Shown: in pieces, positions 5,949-13,486 of the stretch
Numbering within the stretch: position 1 is the stretch's first letter
Layout: each line of letters begins with the position of its first letter
Assembly (NCBI GenBank): GCA_017540905.1
Contig: JAFYAC010000087.1
Coordinates: 1 to 32,434, forward strand
Source: Kiritimatiellia bacterium
GTDB taxonomy: Bacteria > Verrucomicrobiota > Kiritimatiellia > CAIQIC01 > Lenti-01
Direction of reading: 5' to 3'
DNA: 32,434 nucleotides
Notes under the pieces: generated by a model
The model's input: the letters and a program-made list of their open reading frames with translations, nothing else
Database searches by the model: none
Told to the model about the DNA's origin: nothing
Program-made: the position numbers and the translations under genes

Positions 5949-7831
5949 CTTCCCTCTTCCCTGGCCTCGTTTTCCCAGTGCGCGATGGCGTTCTTCAGCG
6001 CTTGTTTGGCGGGATCTTCGGGAGGGTTGCGCGGCTCCGCCCACAGGCGGAAGCCGATTTCGCCGGGGGCGGGGCAGACCGCGTACGGGTAGTCGCTGGG
6101 GAGCGTGCCGGGGCCGGGGACGGCATGGTCGTAACGCTCCATGTGCCGCCGGACGAACCGGGGCTGCTCCAACACCGTCCGCGGAACGCCCTCCCCCGCG
6201 GCGGAATCCGCCCAACTCCCGCCCATGCACAGGAAGCCTTCCTTCCCGTTCGCCTCGCCCCACGAGCACGTCAGTTCGCGGACGTTCCCGAACAGGTCGG
6301 CGCAGGGGGCGTCCGCCGCCTTTTCGCCGACCGGATGCGTCCGGCCGCCGGCATTCTCCGCAAACCAACCCGCGGCCAGACGGCCATCGGGGGCCGCGTC
6401 TTCCGCCAGCTCCTCCCACTCCCGTGCCATCGGCAAACGGAACTTCAGGTCTTCCTCCTTGGCGATGGAGGTCGCGTTGAGGCGTTCCAGGAACTCCAGG
6501 CACGCCCCCGGGGTCAGGGAATCCACGGGCAGGTCGTCGCCCTTGAATCGCGAAGGGTTGCCGTCCATCAGGGCCGACCACTGCCTTTGGGTGACCTCGT
6601 GGCGGCCGCACCGGTATGGAATCCAGTCTTTCATGCCCGGGGCGTTCTTTTGCATGTCGTCCACCAGCGAGAGGATGGCATCCTTTCTCCACTCCTCGGC
6701 CTCGAAGCGCGCCAAGGCGGCCGCCCGCTCCGTAGTGGCGCCTTGCGGGTGGACACCCGGGGCAGGCGGTGCCGCGGGTTCGGGCGTGGCGATGGCTTCA
6801 GGGGGGGCTGGGGCTTCGGGGGCTGCCGGAAGCTCCGGAGTCTCCGGAGGTTCTGGGGTTTCCGGAGGGGCCGGGGGCTCGGGGGCAACCGTTGCGGGCA
6901 GCGCTTCCTCCCGCCACGCGCGCCACAGCCACGCGCCCGGGGCCGCCGCCAGCACGAGCGCCAGCAGCGCCCACGTCCAATTCCGTCCCCGGTGCCGCCG
7001 ACGTATGGCCCGGAGCATCGGCGCCACGTCCGGGTAGCGCTGGCGGGGCAGCGCGGCGGTCGCCCGCCGGATGATTTTCTCCCACGCGCGCGGCGGCTGG
7101 CCATCAAAACACTCCTCGGCCAGCATCCCCAGGGCGTAGACGTCCGCCGCGGGCGTCGCGCCGCCGCCCGCGAACTGCTCCGGCGAAGAATAACCCGGCG
7201 TCCCCACGCCCACTTCCTTTCCGCCCACCACCGACGGCGACTGCCGTTCCGCCGCCGCGTCGGCGGGTGCGTCGCCCGTGCCGACGGCCTTCAGCAGGCC
7301 GAAATCCGCCAGTACGGCGTGGCCGTCCGCGCGCCGCAGGATGTTCCCGGGCTTGATGTCGCGGTGGAGCCAGCCGCGGGCATGCAGGGTCGCCACGCCC
7401 TCCCCGACGTCGAGCAGGTAGCGCGCCACCCCGCGGTCATCCGAGGGCGGAGGGAACTCGTCGAGCAGCTCCATCGCCACCCACGGGCGGCCGTCCTCCA
7501 TCCCCGCGCCGTAAAACGCGGGGAACGACGGCCCGGGGTTGCCCATCATGAAGCGCGACTCCTTGTCGAACCGCGCCCGCGGCCCCTCCCCGTCGCGCCA
7601 GAGGACCTTCAGCGCGGCCCGCGTGTCCAGCCGCCGGTGCTTCGCGCAATAGACCTCGGAGCCGCCCCCGCGCGAGAGGAACCCCGTGACCGTCCACTCG
7701 CCGACCTCCCGTCCGTCCTCCCACAGGCGCGGCGGGGTTTCCTCGGCCAGGTCTTCCTCGCCGAATTCGGCGAGGTACGACGCCAGCAGTTCGTCGCTGT
7801 CATGGAAGCCCGGCGGCATCCTTTCAGACAC
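5942..7831 (-). CDS. Membrane Ser/Thr protein kinase with extracytoplasmic FGE-sulfatase domain
   Basis: A 629-residue protein. The Hanks-type kinase domain spans about 45-275: glycine loop LSRGGGSEVY (52-61), ATP lysine K75 in RAALK, catalytic HRDIKPGN (156-163, D158) and DFG (176-178), all intact. A basic stretch (RRRHRGRN) leads into one membrane span at about 285-305, so the kinase should face the cytoplasm. A Pro/Glu/Ala-rich linker (312-360) then leads to a SUMF1/FGE-like domain (about 405-597: HEVTQRQW, MGGSWAD, IGFRL). The kinase-FGE arrangement resembles Pkn1 of chlamydiae. I choose GTG 7831 because GGAG lies 4 nt before it. The internal ATG 7819 has GAAAGG directly abutting it, which is too close. 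It is the first gene of a minus-strand operon with the secreted FGE and Cys-rich proteins. Confidence 0.9.
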   Translation of the reverse strand: MSERMPPGFHDSDELLASYLAEFGEEDLAEETPPRLWEDGREVGEWTVTGFLSRGGGSEVYCAKHRRLDTRAALKVLWRDGEGPRARFDKESRFMMGNPGPSFPAFYGAGMEDGRPWVAMELLDEFPPPSDDRGVARYLLDVGEGVATLHARGWLHRDIKPGNILRRADGHAVLADFGLLKAVGTGDAPADAAAERQSPSVVGGKEVGVGTPGYSSPEQFAGGGATPAADVYALGMLAEECFDGQPPRAWEKIIRRATAALPRQRYPDVAPMLRAIRRRHRGRNWTWALLALVLAAAPGAWLWRAWREEALPATVAPEPPAPPETPEPPETPELPAAPEAPAPPEAIATPEPAAPPAPGVHPQGATTERAAALARFEAEEWRKDAILSLVDDMQKNAPGMKDWIPYRCGRHEVTQRQWSALMDGNPSRFKGDDLPVDSLTPGACLEFLERLNATSIAKEEDLKFRLPMAREWEELAEDAAPDGRLAAGWFAENAGGRTHPVGEKAADAPCADLFGNVRELTCSWGEANGKEGFLCMGGSWADSAAGEGVPRTVLEQPRFVRRHMERYDHAVPGPGTLPSDYPYAVCPAPGEIGFRLWAEPRNPPEDPAKQALKNAIAHWENEAREEGRW

Positions 7832-8284
7832 TCCGCTCCACGAAACCGCGCGGACGGCATACCATCCGCGGCTTCGTCAAATCCGCCCCCGCTCCCGCGG
7901 CGAAACGGCGGCTTCCCGCCCAAGCGGAAGCGTTTTGTCGGCCATGATCGTCCATTCCAATCGGCGCCGGACCCGCCGCGGCATCCGGGACCACCCCGGC
8001 GCCGCCGCCCGACACCGCCGACAGCATGGCACAACGGCGGCGCAACGCCAGCGAAAAACGGCCGCGCGGGGCAAGTTTTGCGGTGGCGCCCACTCGTCAC
8101 TATTCACTTGTCACTGTCCCCCCGGCCGGTGCAGACTCCGCGCATGGGTGCCAAGCCACGGCGCCTCCAACCCGAGGAGACCTTCGATGAAAACACCTTC
8201 CACCGCCCCTTCCGCAAGGCGTGCCGCCGACTCCAGCAGCCGCCAGGGCATTGGCGCGCACAAGTGATCACGGAGGAGTTCGCC
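7832..8284. other. Divergent intergenic region between the kinase operon and pepD
   Basis: A 453-bp stretch that must hold the promoters for both directions, although I cannot pick convincing -35/-10 boxes. Near 8094-8117 there is a direct repeat of TCACT/TGTCACT words. The only candidate coding element is the short frame at 8187-8267. Confidence 0.4.
8187..8267 (+). CDS. Possible 26-codon leader peptide upstream of pepD
   Basis: A short frame begins with ATG at 8187, 7 nt after a strong GAGGAG ribosome site. It encodes MKTPSTAPSARRAADSSSR plus seven more residues and stops at TGA 8265-8267, 17 nt before the pepD start. The good ribosome site and closeness suggest a leader or coupling peptide. 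There is only one His codon and no repeated codon run, so classical amino-acid attenuation is not supported. It may be chance. Confidence 0.3.
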   Translation: MKTPSTAPSARRAADSSSRQGIGAHK

Positions 8285-9772
8285 ATGGAACGCACATTGG
8301 CAACCGCGAAGGCGGCGGAACGGACGGACGACGCGGCGGCGCTCGCGGATTTCCTGGAAAACTTCCGCCTTCTCTGCTCCGTGCCGCACCCCTCGGGACA
8401 CGAAAAAGCCCTCTGCGACCTCCTCCAGGCCTGGGCCGAGGGCCACGGATTCGCGGTACGCCGCAACGCAGTGGGCAACCTCCTCTTCGAAGTCCCCGCC
8501 ACGGCGGGCCTCGGGCATCTGCCGCTCGTTGCCTTGCAGGCCCACCTCGACATGGTCTGCGTCGCGCGCGGGGGGACACCCTTCGACCCGCTGGCCGATC
8601 CAATCGTCCCGGTGCTGGATGCCGAAGCGGGCGTGCTGACAGCCTCCGGCACCTCGCTGGGCGCGGACGACGGGGCGGGCGTCGCCCTCACCATGTCCAT
8701 CGCCAAGGGGCTGATGCCCCACGGCCCGCTCCGCATCCTCTGGACCACGGACGAAGAAGTCGGCATGACCGGCGCGGAAGCCGTCACCGCCGCCGACCTC
8801 GCCGGCGTCAAATACCTCCTCAACATCGACAGCGAAGAAAGCGACACCGTCATCGTCAGCTCCGCCGCGGCCGCCCTCATCGTCGCCACCGCCGCGCCGC
8901 GCATGGAGCCCCCCGCCGGGGACGCGGCGCTCGCCGTGACCCTCTCGGGCCTGCGCGGGGGCCATTCGGGGATGGAGATCGGCGCGGGCCGCTGCAACGC
9001 CATCATCGCCCTGGCCCGGGTGCTCGCGGAGATGCGCAAAACCATCCCCTTCGCCCTGGCATCCTTCACTGGCGGCACCGCGGACAACGCCATCCCGGCA
9101 AAGGCCGCCGCGCAAATCACGCTCGCCGCGAAAGACCGCGCCGCCGCCGAGGCGTTCCTCGCGGACATGGAGCGCACCCTGCGCTCCCGCTACGGCGACC
9201 GCGAACCCTCCCTGGCGCTTTCCACCGAAGAAACGACCCTCCCCCCCGCCGTTTTCGCCCAAACTCAGGCGGACGCCATCCTCGCATACGTGACGGAATC
9301 CATGGACGGCGTGCACACCATGTCGCCCGACGCCGAAGGCCTCGTCGAAAGCTCCTCCAACCTCGGCCTCGTCGCGGCCGGCCCGGACGGCGTGGAAATC
9401 CGCCAGATGCCGCGCAGCTCCGTGGCCGCGCGCCTGGAGGAAATCGAGACCCGCCAGCGCGCCCTCGGCGCGGAATGCGGACTCGCGGTCGCGGTGGAGG
9501 AAAAATCGTGTCCCTGGCCCGTCAAGCCGGGGAGCCGCCTGGTGTCGGCCATCGCCGACGCCTACCGCCGCGTCAACGGGACGCCCATGAAGGTCTCCGC
9601 CATCCACGCCGGCCTCGAATGCGGCGCCTTCGCGGCCCTCTCGGCGGACCTGGACATCGCCAGCATCGGCCCCGACATCCTGGGCGCCCACTCCCCCGGC
9701 GAAACCCTCCTCCTCCCCTCCGTCGCGAAAACCTGGCGCCTCCTCGAAACCCTCCTCCCGTCGCTCGGATAG
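8285..9772 (+). CDS. pepD: Aminoacyl-histidine dipeptidase (beta-Ala-His dipeptidase), M20 family
   Basis: A 495-residue cytosolic metallopeptidase that hydrolyses Xaa-His dipeptides such as carnosine; family length is about 480-490. Metal and catalytic motifs of clan MH/M20 are visible: ALQAHLDMVC (His, Asp), GADDGAGVAL (bridging Asp), TTDEEVGMTGA (catalytic and metal Glu), LNIDSEE (metal Asp), and near the C-terminus IHAGLECGAF (metal His region). LSGLRGGHSG and NAIP are also typical of PepD. The upstream frame is open for more than 2 kb because it is antisense to the kinase operon. I choose ATG 8285 for the GGAGGAG ribosome site 6 nt before it and because family homology begins about 15-20 residues later. 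It is transcribed alone, divergently from the kinase operon. Confidence 0.93.
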   Translation: MERTLATAKAAERTDDAAALADFLENFRLLCSVPHPSGHEKALCDLLQAWAEGHGFAVRRNAVGNLLFEVPATAGLGHLPLVALQAHLDMVCVARGGTPFDPLADPIVPVLDAEAGVLTASGTSLGADDGAGVALTMSIAKGLMPHGPLRILWTTDEEVGMTGAEAVTAADLAGVKYLLNIDSEESDTVIVSSAAAALIVATAAPRMEPPAGDAALAVTLSGLRGGHSGMEIGAGRCNAIIALARVLAEMRKTIPFALASFTGGTADNAIPAKAAAQITLAAKDRAAAEAFLADMERTLRSRYGDREPSLALSTEETTLPPAVFAQTQADAILAYVTESMDGVHTMSPDAEGLVESSSNLGLVAAGPDGVEIRQMPRSSVAARLEEIETRQRALGAECGLAVAVEEKSCPWPVKPGSRLVSAIADAYRRVNGTPMKVSAIHAGLECGAFAALSADLDIASIGPDILGAHSPGETLLLPSVAKTWRLLETLLPSLG

Positions 9773-9888
9773 AGCGGGATGGAGCGGATTGCGTTTTCCA
9801 GCAACTTTCCAGGCGCTCCGGGGGCATTTTGTGGAACCACACATGGAACTCCACGAATGCAAGGAGCAAGAAGGGCGACAGGAACTCG

Positions 9889-9994
9889 CCCCCCTCCGAG
9901 AGGGGGGTGGCGCGGCCATGAATGGAAGGCGGATGCATGGCAAAAGACAAGCGGCAGGGGCCGCGACGGGGGAAGTACTGCGCTCGGCCGTCGC
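9889..9994 (-). repeat. CCCCCCTCTCGGAGGGGGG element, copy 1 (inverted)
   Basis: On the minus strand the order is GACGGCC, then CGCAGTACT and CCCCCG, about 82 bp of poorly conserved sequence, then CCCCCCTCTCGGAGGGGGG (9889-9907 in reverse) and GGGGCGA. The same order and almost the same internal distance occur in the copies at 10067 and 15201. It faces copy 2, creating a large inverted repeat. Confidence 0.65.
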
Positions 9995-10066
9995 GGCAAG
10001 CACGACCTTCCACCGCCAACAAAAGAAACAATCCCTCTGCGGATGGCCCCTACGGAAGCCTGCATC

Positions 10067-10255
10067 GACGGCCATCCGCAGTACTCCCCCGCCGCCCTTT
10101 CCTTCCGCTCCGCAATCGCAGTCCACAAGCCCTCTTCCTTCGGGCGGCACCCCCCTCTCGGAGGGGGGCGAATGCTGGCGCACTCTCCATTCTCCAAATA
10201 TCGCGCCACGATCTCCCGGCAATCCTCCCCGTCCACCATAATTCCCGAAGAACCA
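10067..10255 (+). repeat. CCCCCCTCTCGGAGGGGGG element, copy 2
   Basis: Blocks in order are GACGGCCATCCGCAGTACTC (10067-10086), CGGGCGGC, the hairpin CCCCCCTCTCGGAGGGGGG (10150-10168), CTCTCCATTCTCCAA, ATCTCCCGGCAATC and CCACCATAATTCCC. The copy at 15201-15386 shares all of them. The constant blocks and variable interior look like a non-autonomous mobile or REP-type element. No terminal target duplication was recognised. Confidence 0.7.
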
Positions 10256-10263
10256 GCTTCCCG

Positions 10264-10301
10264 GACGTTTCCCCAGCACATGGTCGTGCGGAAGCGCGAC
10301 C
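10264..10301. repeat. Hairpin repeat GACGTTTCCCCA..., copy 2
   Basis: It begins GACGTTTCCCCAGCACATGG and ends in GGTCGTGCGGAAGCGCGACC. It matches 515-551 at all but a few positions. The stem GGTCGTGC/GCGCGACC with a GGAA loop has one G-T pair. Confidence 0.6.
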
Positions 10302-10349
10302 ATGCCCCTGCCGCGTTGCGGGACATCCCCGCGGGTGCAAGACGGATTT

Positions 10350-10794
10350 GTGACTTTGGATGCAACAGTCCAAGGGTGGGCGCATTTGTGCCCGCCGGGG
10401 AGAAAGAACAAACTCCGATTCGTCCGATGCCTGCGCTAACGCTCCGGCGATGCGTTTCAAACGCTTCTTCTTCATGCTCCAATGTGCGCAAGGACGGATG
10501 CCCCGGGGGAGGGGCATCCGTCCTTGCGCACGCCTTGAAGATTTTTTCGATTCGGGGTAATCAAGCGTTGGGACAACTCCGCACACGATTCCGCGAATGC
10601 CCGGGAATCAAAATGGGGAAAATGTCCACCGTGCGGGCAGCGAAGGAGGCCACGGACACGGGGCATCCGCCGTTGCCCGCGTTGTTGGGAGACCATGGGA
10701 CCAGCCATTGGGAAGCATCGCCGGAGCGTTAGCGCAGGCATCGGACAAATCGGAGTTTCTCCCCCTCTTTGCCTACCGTTATATCCAAAGTCAC
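10350..10794. repeat. Nested inverted-repeat element (~445 bp) upstream of the TetR gene
   Basis: The left arm 10410-10453 (AAACTCCGATTCGTCCGATG...CGGCGATGC) matches the reverse complement of 10715-10758 at 43 of 44 positions. Further out, GTGACTTTGGAT (10350-10361) pairs perfectly with ATCCAAAGTCAC (10783-10794). The arms thus extend over about 80-105 bp with a diverged middle. A 21-bp perfect hairpin (10484-10531) sits inside. No transposase is present. This looks like a non-autonomous element or paired dispersed repeats inserted head-to-head. Confidence 0.75.
10484..10531. repeat. Perfect 21-bp hairpin
   Basis: The left arm 10484-10504 begins GTGCGCAAGGACGGATG. The right arm 10511-10531 is its exact reverse complement; the loop is GGGGGA. 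A T6 run follows 12 nt later (10543-10548), too far for a standard intrinsic terminator. Being nested inside a larger inverted repeat, it is more likely part of that element. Confidence 0.7.
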
Positions 10795-10827
10795 TGTTTT
10801 GTCCTATACCCCATCCCTGCGCACGCT

Positions 10828-10852
10828 GACCGAAAGTCATTGACTTCGGGTC
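10828..10852. promoter_or_regulatory. Imperfect palindrome before the TetR gene, candidate autoregulatory operator
   Basis: GACCGAAAGTCA (10828-10839) and TGACTTCGGGTC (10841-10852) are related as inverted repeats at 10 of 12 positions around one base. The site ends 38 bp before the TetR ATG and overlaps a TTGACT hexamer (10840-10845) that could serve as a -35 box; the -10 is poor. TetR-family genes are often autoregulated through such sites, so this is a reasonable but untested operator. Confidence 0.45.
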
Positions 10853-10889
10853 GGCGGAATGGGAGACTGGCGGGGAAGGAACGAGGACC

Positions 10890-11510
10890 ATGACCCAGCG
10901 GCAGCAGGCGGCGCTTGAAACGCGCCGGAAGATCACGGAAGCGGGGCTCGCGCTCGTGCGGCGGGGCGGCTTCGCGGGGGCGTCCGTCGAGGCGATCACG
11001 CGCGCGGCCGGGGTGGCCAAGGGGACGTTCTACGTGCATTTCCCCACGAAGGAGCACCTGGCGGCGGAGCTGTGCCGCGAACCGTACGAAGCCCTTTCGC
11101 GGGAGGTGCTGGCGTCGGCGGGGCCGCTGCGGCGGCGTCTGGGGAGGCTCTTCCGCGGGTGGGCGGGGATCGCGGAGGCGTCGGGGGTGGAGATCGCCCG
11201 GGAATGGTTCCGCATCGCGGTGCGCCCGGCGGAGGCGGCGGAGCTCGGGCTGGTCTTCTTCGACCGCGACCGCGCGGTGGTCCGCACGCTGCTGCGCGAC
11301 GCGGTGGCGGCGGGCGAGCTGCACCGCGGCGCGCCGGTCGGGTCGCTGGCCGACGCGCTCTCCGCCCAGATGCAGGGGCTGGCCGCCGTCTGGTGCATGG
11401 CGTCCGCCCCCGCCGCACGGCTGCTGCCCGCGGTGGAACGGTTCCTGCGCGACCATCTTCCGGCGCTTCTCGCGCCGCATCTCACGCAACCCACGAAACG
11501 AAAGGAATGA
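10890..11510 (+). CDS. TetR/AcrR family transcriptional regulator
   Basis: A 206-residue regulator. The N-terminal domain is canonical: TRRKITEAGLALVRRGGF (11-28), then the helix-turn-helix ASVEAITRAAGVAKGTFYVHF (31-51) and TKEHL. The remaining alpha-helical part is the ligand and dimer domain, too variable to predict a ligand. AGGAACGAGGA lies just before ATG 10890. The gene ends 3 nt before the flavodoxin-family gene, forming a two-gene operon, so it most likely controls its own operon via the palindrome at 10828-10852. Codons end mostly in G, in contrast to the mostly C-ending codons of the following gene. Confidence 0.92.
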   Translation: MTQRQQAALETRRKITEAGLALVRRGGFAGASVEAITRAAGVAKGTFYVHFPTKEHLAAELCREPYEALSREVLASAGPLRRRLGRLFRGWAGIAEASGVEIAREWFRIAVRPAEAAELGLVFFDRDRAVVRTLLRDAVAAGELHRGAPVGSLADALSAQMQGLAAVWCMASAPAARLLPAVERFLRDHLPALLAPHLTQPTKRKE

Positions 11511-11513
11511 CCC

Positions 11514-12185
11514 ATGAAAAAGACCCTCCTCATCGTCGACGGCGGCCCCCGCCGGAACATGAACACCGCCGCGCTCTGCGACGCCTTCGAGGAAGGCGCA
11601 CGCGCGGCCTCGCCCGACATCGACGTCGCGCGCGTCCGCCTCTACGACCTGCCGCCGTTCCGCGGCTGCGTCTCCTGCCTCGCCTGCAAGCTCAAGGGGC
11701 GCGAGACCGGCCTGTGCGCCGTGCGCGACAGCCTCGCCGACACCCTGCGGGCCGTCAACGAAGCGGACGGCTTCGTCCTCGCCTCGCCCATCTACTTCAG
11801 CGAATGGACGGCGGTGGCGCGGGCCTTCCTGGAGCGCCTCGTCTTCCCGTGGCTGCGCTACACGGACTTCTCCTGCGCCGCGCCCAAGAAGATGCCGCTC
11901 GCGTGGATTTACACGATGAACGCGCCCAAGTCGATGATGCCGGGCATCCGCCAGCACCTGTCCATCCTCGAAGGCGCCGTCGCGCGCGCCCTCGGCGACC
12001 CGGAGCCGCAGTTCGTCGAGGCGCACTCCACCGTGCAGGTCAAGGACTACTCCCGCTACGCCATGGACGGTCTCGACCCCGCCGCCCACCTCGCCTGGCG
12101 CGAAGCCCACTGGGACGCCGACCTCGCCGCCGCCCGCGCCGCCGGTCGCGCGATGGCGGAAAAAGCGCTTGCGGCAAAGCGCTAG
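11514..12185 (+). CDS. Flavodoxin-family / NADPH-dependent FMN reductase-like protein
   Basis: A 223-residue protein with a flavodoxin fold. It begins KKTLLIVDGGPRRNMNTAAL, the phosphate-binding loop that holds FMN. This is followed by GCVSCLACKLKGRETGLCAV (about 49-68) and DGFVLASPIYFSEWTA (about 84-99), the classic second flavin-contact motif. The cysteine pattern C-x2-C-x2-C-x9-C resembles the [4Fe-4S] motif of iron-sulfur flavoproteins, but the last gap is longer than usual, so a cluster is uncertain. The likely role is reduction of quinones, nitro compounds or similar electrophiles using a flavin. The ATG follows the TetR stop by 3 nt, with AAAGGAA before it. Co-transcription with a TetR gene suggests induction by its substrate. 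Confidence 0.85.
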   Translation: MKKTLLIVDGGPRRNMNTAALCDAFEEGARAASPDIDVARVRLYDLPPFRGCVSCLACKLKGRETGLCAVRDSLADTLRAVNEADGFVLASPIYFSEWTAVARAFLERLVFPWLRYTDFSCAAPKKMPLAWIYTMNAPKSMMPGIRQHLSILEGAVARALGDPEPQFVEAHSTVQVKDYSRYAMDGLDPAAHLAWREAHWDADLAAARAAGRAMAEKALAAKR

Positions 12186-12189
12186 GAAA

Positions 12190-12245
12190 CTAGAATCCTA
12201 GGTATCTAGGTATCTAGGTGTCTAGGTTTCTAGGTTTCTAGATTG
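12190..12245. repeat. CTAG octamer array 1 (7 units of 8 bp)
   Basis: Seven consecutive 8-bp units start with CTAG: CTAGAATC, CTAGGTAT twice, CTAGGTGT, CTAGGTTT twice, CTAGATTG. The array lies 4 nt after the flavodoxin gene and ends 30 nt before the CDF ATG. Compared with arrays 2 and 3 it is in the opposite sense (CTAGGTAT is the complement of the CTAGATAC phase). CTAG is a rare tetramer in most bacteria, so the cluster is distinctive. Confidence 0.85.
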
Positions 12246-12275
12246 CAGGCCCCCAAAACCAACCCCAAATCCCCC

Positions 12276-13415
12276 ATGAACCCATCCCCCACACCGGCCC
12301 CACCCGCCATCGCCGACCCCGCCGCGCGCGAGCGGCGCATCACCCGGACGAGCTTCCTCGGCATCGGCGCGAACCTCCTGCTGGCGGGGTTCAAGGCCGC
12401 GGTGGGGGTGCTGGCCAACTCCGTCGCCATCGTCCTCGACGCGGTGAACAACCTCTCCGACGCCCTGAGCTCGGTCCTCACGATCCTTGGTGTCAAGCTC
12501 GCGCGCCGCCCGCCCACCGCGAAGCACCCGTTCGGGTTCGGCCGCATCGAATACTTCAGCGCGGTCGCCATCTCCGTGCTCGTCATCGCGGCGGGCGCGG
12601 GTTCGCTGGAGGAGTCCGCCAAGAAAATCGCCGATCCCGGCACGCCCGAATACGGCGCGGTCACGCTGGCCATCGTCGCGGTCGCGGTGGTGGCGAAGTT
12701 CCTGCTCGGCCGCTACGTCTCCGCGCAGGGCCGCGCGTGCAATTCCGACGCGCTCGTCGCCTCCGGCGCGGACGCCACGCTCGACGCGCTGATCTCGCTT
12801 TCCACCCTCGTCGGCGCGGTCGTGTTCCTCGTCTTCGGGCTCAACCTCGACGGATGGATCGGCGCGGCGATTTCCCTGTTCATCCTCAAGGCGGGCGTCG
12901 AAATGCTGCTCGGCGCCATCGCCAGCGTGATGGGCCGCCGGCCCGACGCCGAAATCACCCGCCGCATCCGCGAGACGGTCAACGCCGTGCCGGGCGTCCT
13001 CGGCGCCTACGACCTCGTGCTGCACAACTACGGTCCCAACTCGGCAATCGGCTCCATCCACGTCGAAATCGACACCTCCCTCGACGCCGCGTCCATCCAC
13101 CACCTCACGCGCGCCGTGCAGGGGGCGGTGCTCGAAAAGTTCCGCGTCTTCCTGACCGTCGGCATATACGCGGTGGACCCCGCCCGCCGCGCCGACCGCG
13201 AAAAGATCGCGGAAACCGCGCGCCGCCATCCCGGCGTACTGGGCATCCATGGCGTCTTCTTCGACGACGCGGCGTCCGCCGGCTCCTTCGACATCGTCGT
13301 CGATTTCACCGTCCGCGACCGCCCCGCCCTGCGCGACGCCCTCCTCGCCGAGCTCGCGCCGCTCTTCCCGGGGCGCCGGTTCGCCATCAACTTCGACACC
13401 AACTACACCGACTGA
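12276..13415 (+). CDS. Cation diffusion facilitator (CDF) family metal transporter
   Basis: A 379-residue integral membrane protein that exports a divalent metal using the proton gradient. It has about six membrane spans, then a cytoplasmic C-terminal domain (VNAVPGVLGAYDLVLHNYG, IGSIHVEID). KHPFGFGRIEY between spans 2 and 3 is a family hallmark. The metal-site residues appear to be N-x3-D in span 2 (LDAVNNLSDALSS) and D-x3-D in span 5 (GADATLDAL), rather than the His-containing set of Zn exporters; this hints at Mn2+ or another metal and is inference. The C-terminus carries a second ferredoxin-like repeat (HPGVLGIHGVFFDD), longer than the common 300 residues. I choose ATG 12276 since upstream TTG 12243 lies in the repeat; no clear ribosome site is visible. 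Confidence 0.9.
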   Translation: MNPSPTPAPPAIADPAARERRITRTSFLGIGANLLLAGFKAAVGVLANSVAIVLDAVNNLSDALSSVLTILGVKLARRPPTAKHPFGFGRIEYFSAVAISVLVIAAGAGSLEESAKKIADPGTPEYGAVTLAIVAVAVVAKFLLGRYVSAQGRACNSDALVASGADATLDALISLSTLVGAVVFLVFGLNLDGWIGAAISLFILKAGVEMLLGAIASVMGRRPDAEITRRIRETVNAVPGVLGAYDLVLHNYGPNSAIGSIHVEIDTSLDAASIHHLTRAVQGAVLEKFRVFLTVGIYAVDPARRADREKIAETARRHPGVLGIHGVFFDDAASAGSFDIVVDFTVRDRPALRDALLAELAPLFPGRRFAINFDTNYTD

Positions 13416-13424
13416 GACCAAGCC

Positions 13425-13452
13425 CTAGATACCTAGATATCTAGATATCTAG
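13425..13452. repeat. CTAG octamer array 2
   Basis: Units CTAGATAC, CTAGATAT, CTAGATAT and a final CTAG. It starts 10 nt after the CDF stop and ends 34 nt before the next ATG. The spacer carries GAAAGCCCCCCAAAAAA, similar to the spacer after array 3. Confidence 0.85.
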
Positions 13453-13486
13453 GAGAAATCCCCCCACGAAAGCCCCCCAAAAAACC

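Larger units (their letters stand above)
9773..10349. other. Gene-free region with two facing copies of a ~190-bp repeat
   Basis: No gene is supported. The stretch contains one inverted and one direct copy of the CCCCCCTCTCGGAGGGGGG element, then a second copy of the GACGTTTCCCC hairpin repeat (10264-10301). Open frames here are translations of these repeats. Confidence 0.55.

Noticed and set aside
5831-8284. Long N-terminal extension of the pepD frame to 5831
   Set aside because: It runs antisense through the kinase-FGE genes, has no homology, and pepD has a strong ribosome site and family start at 8285.
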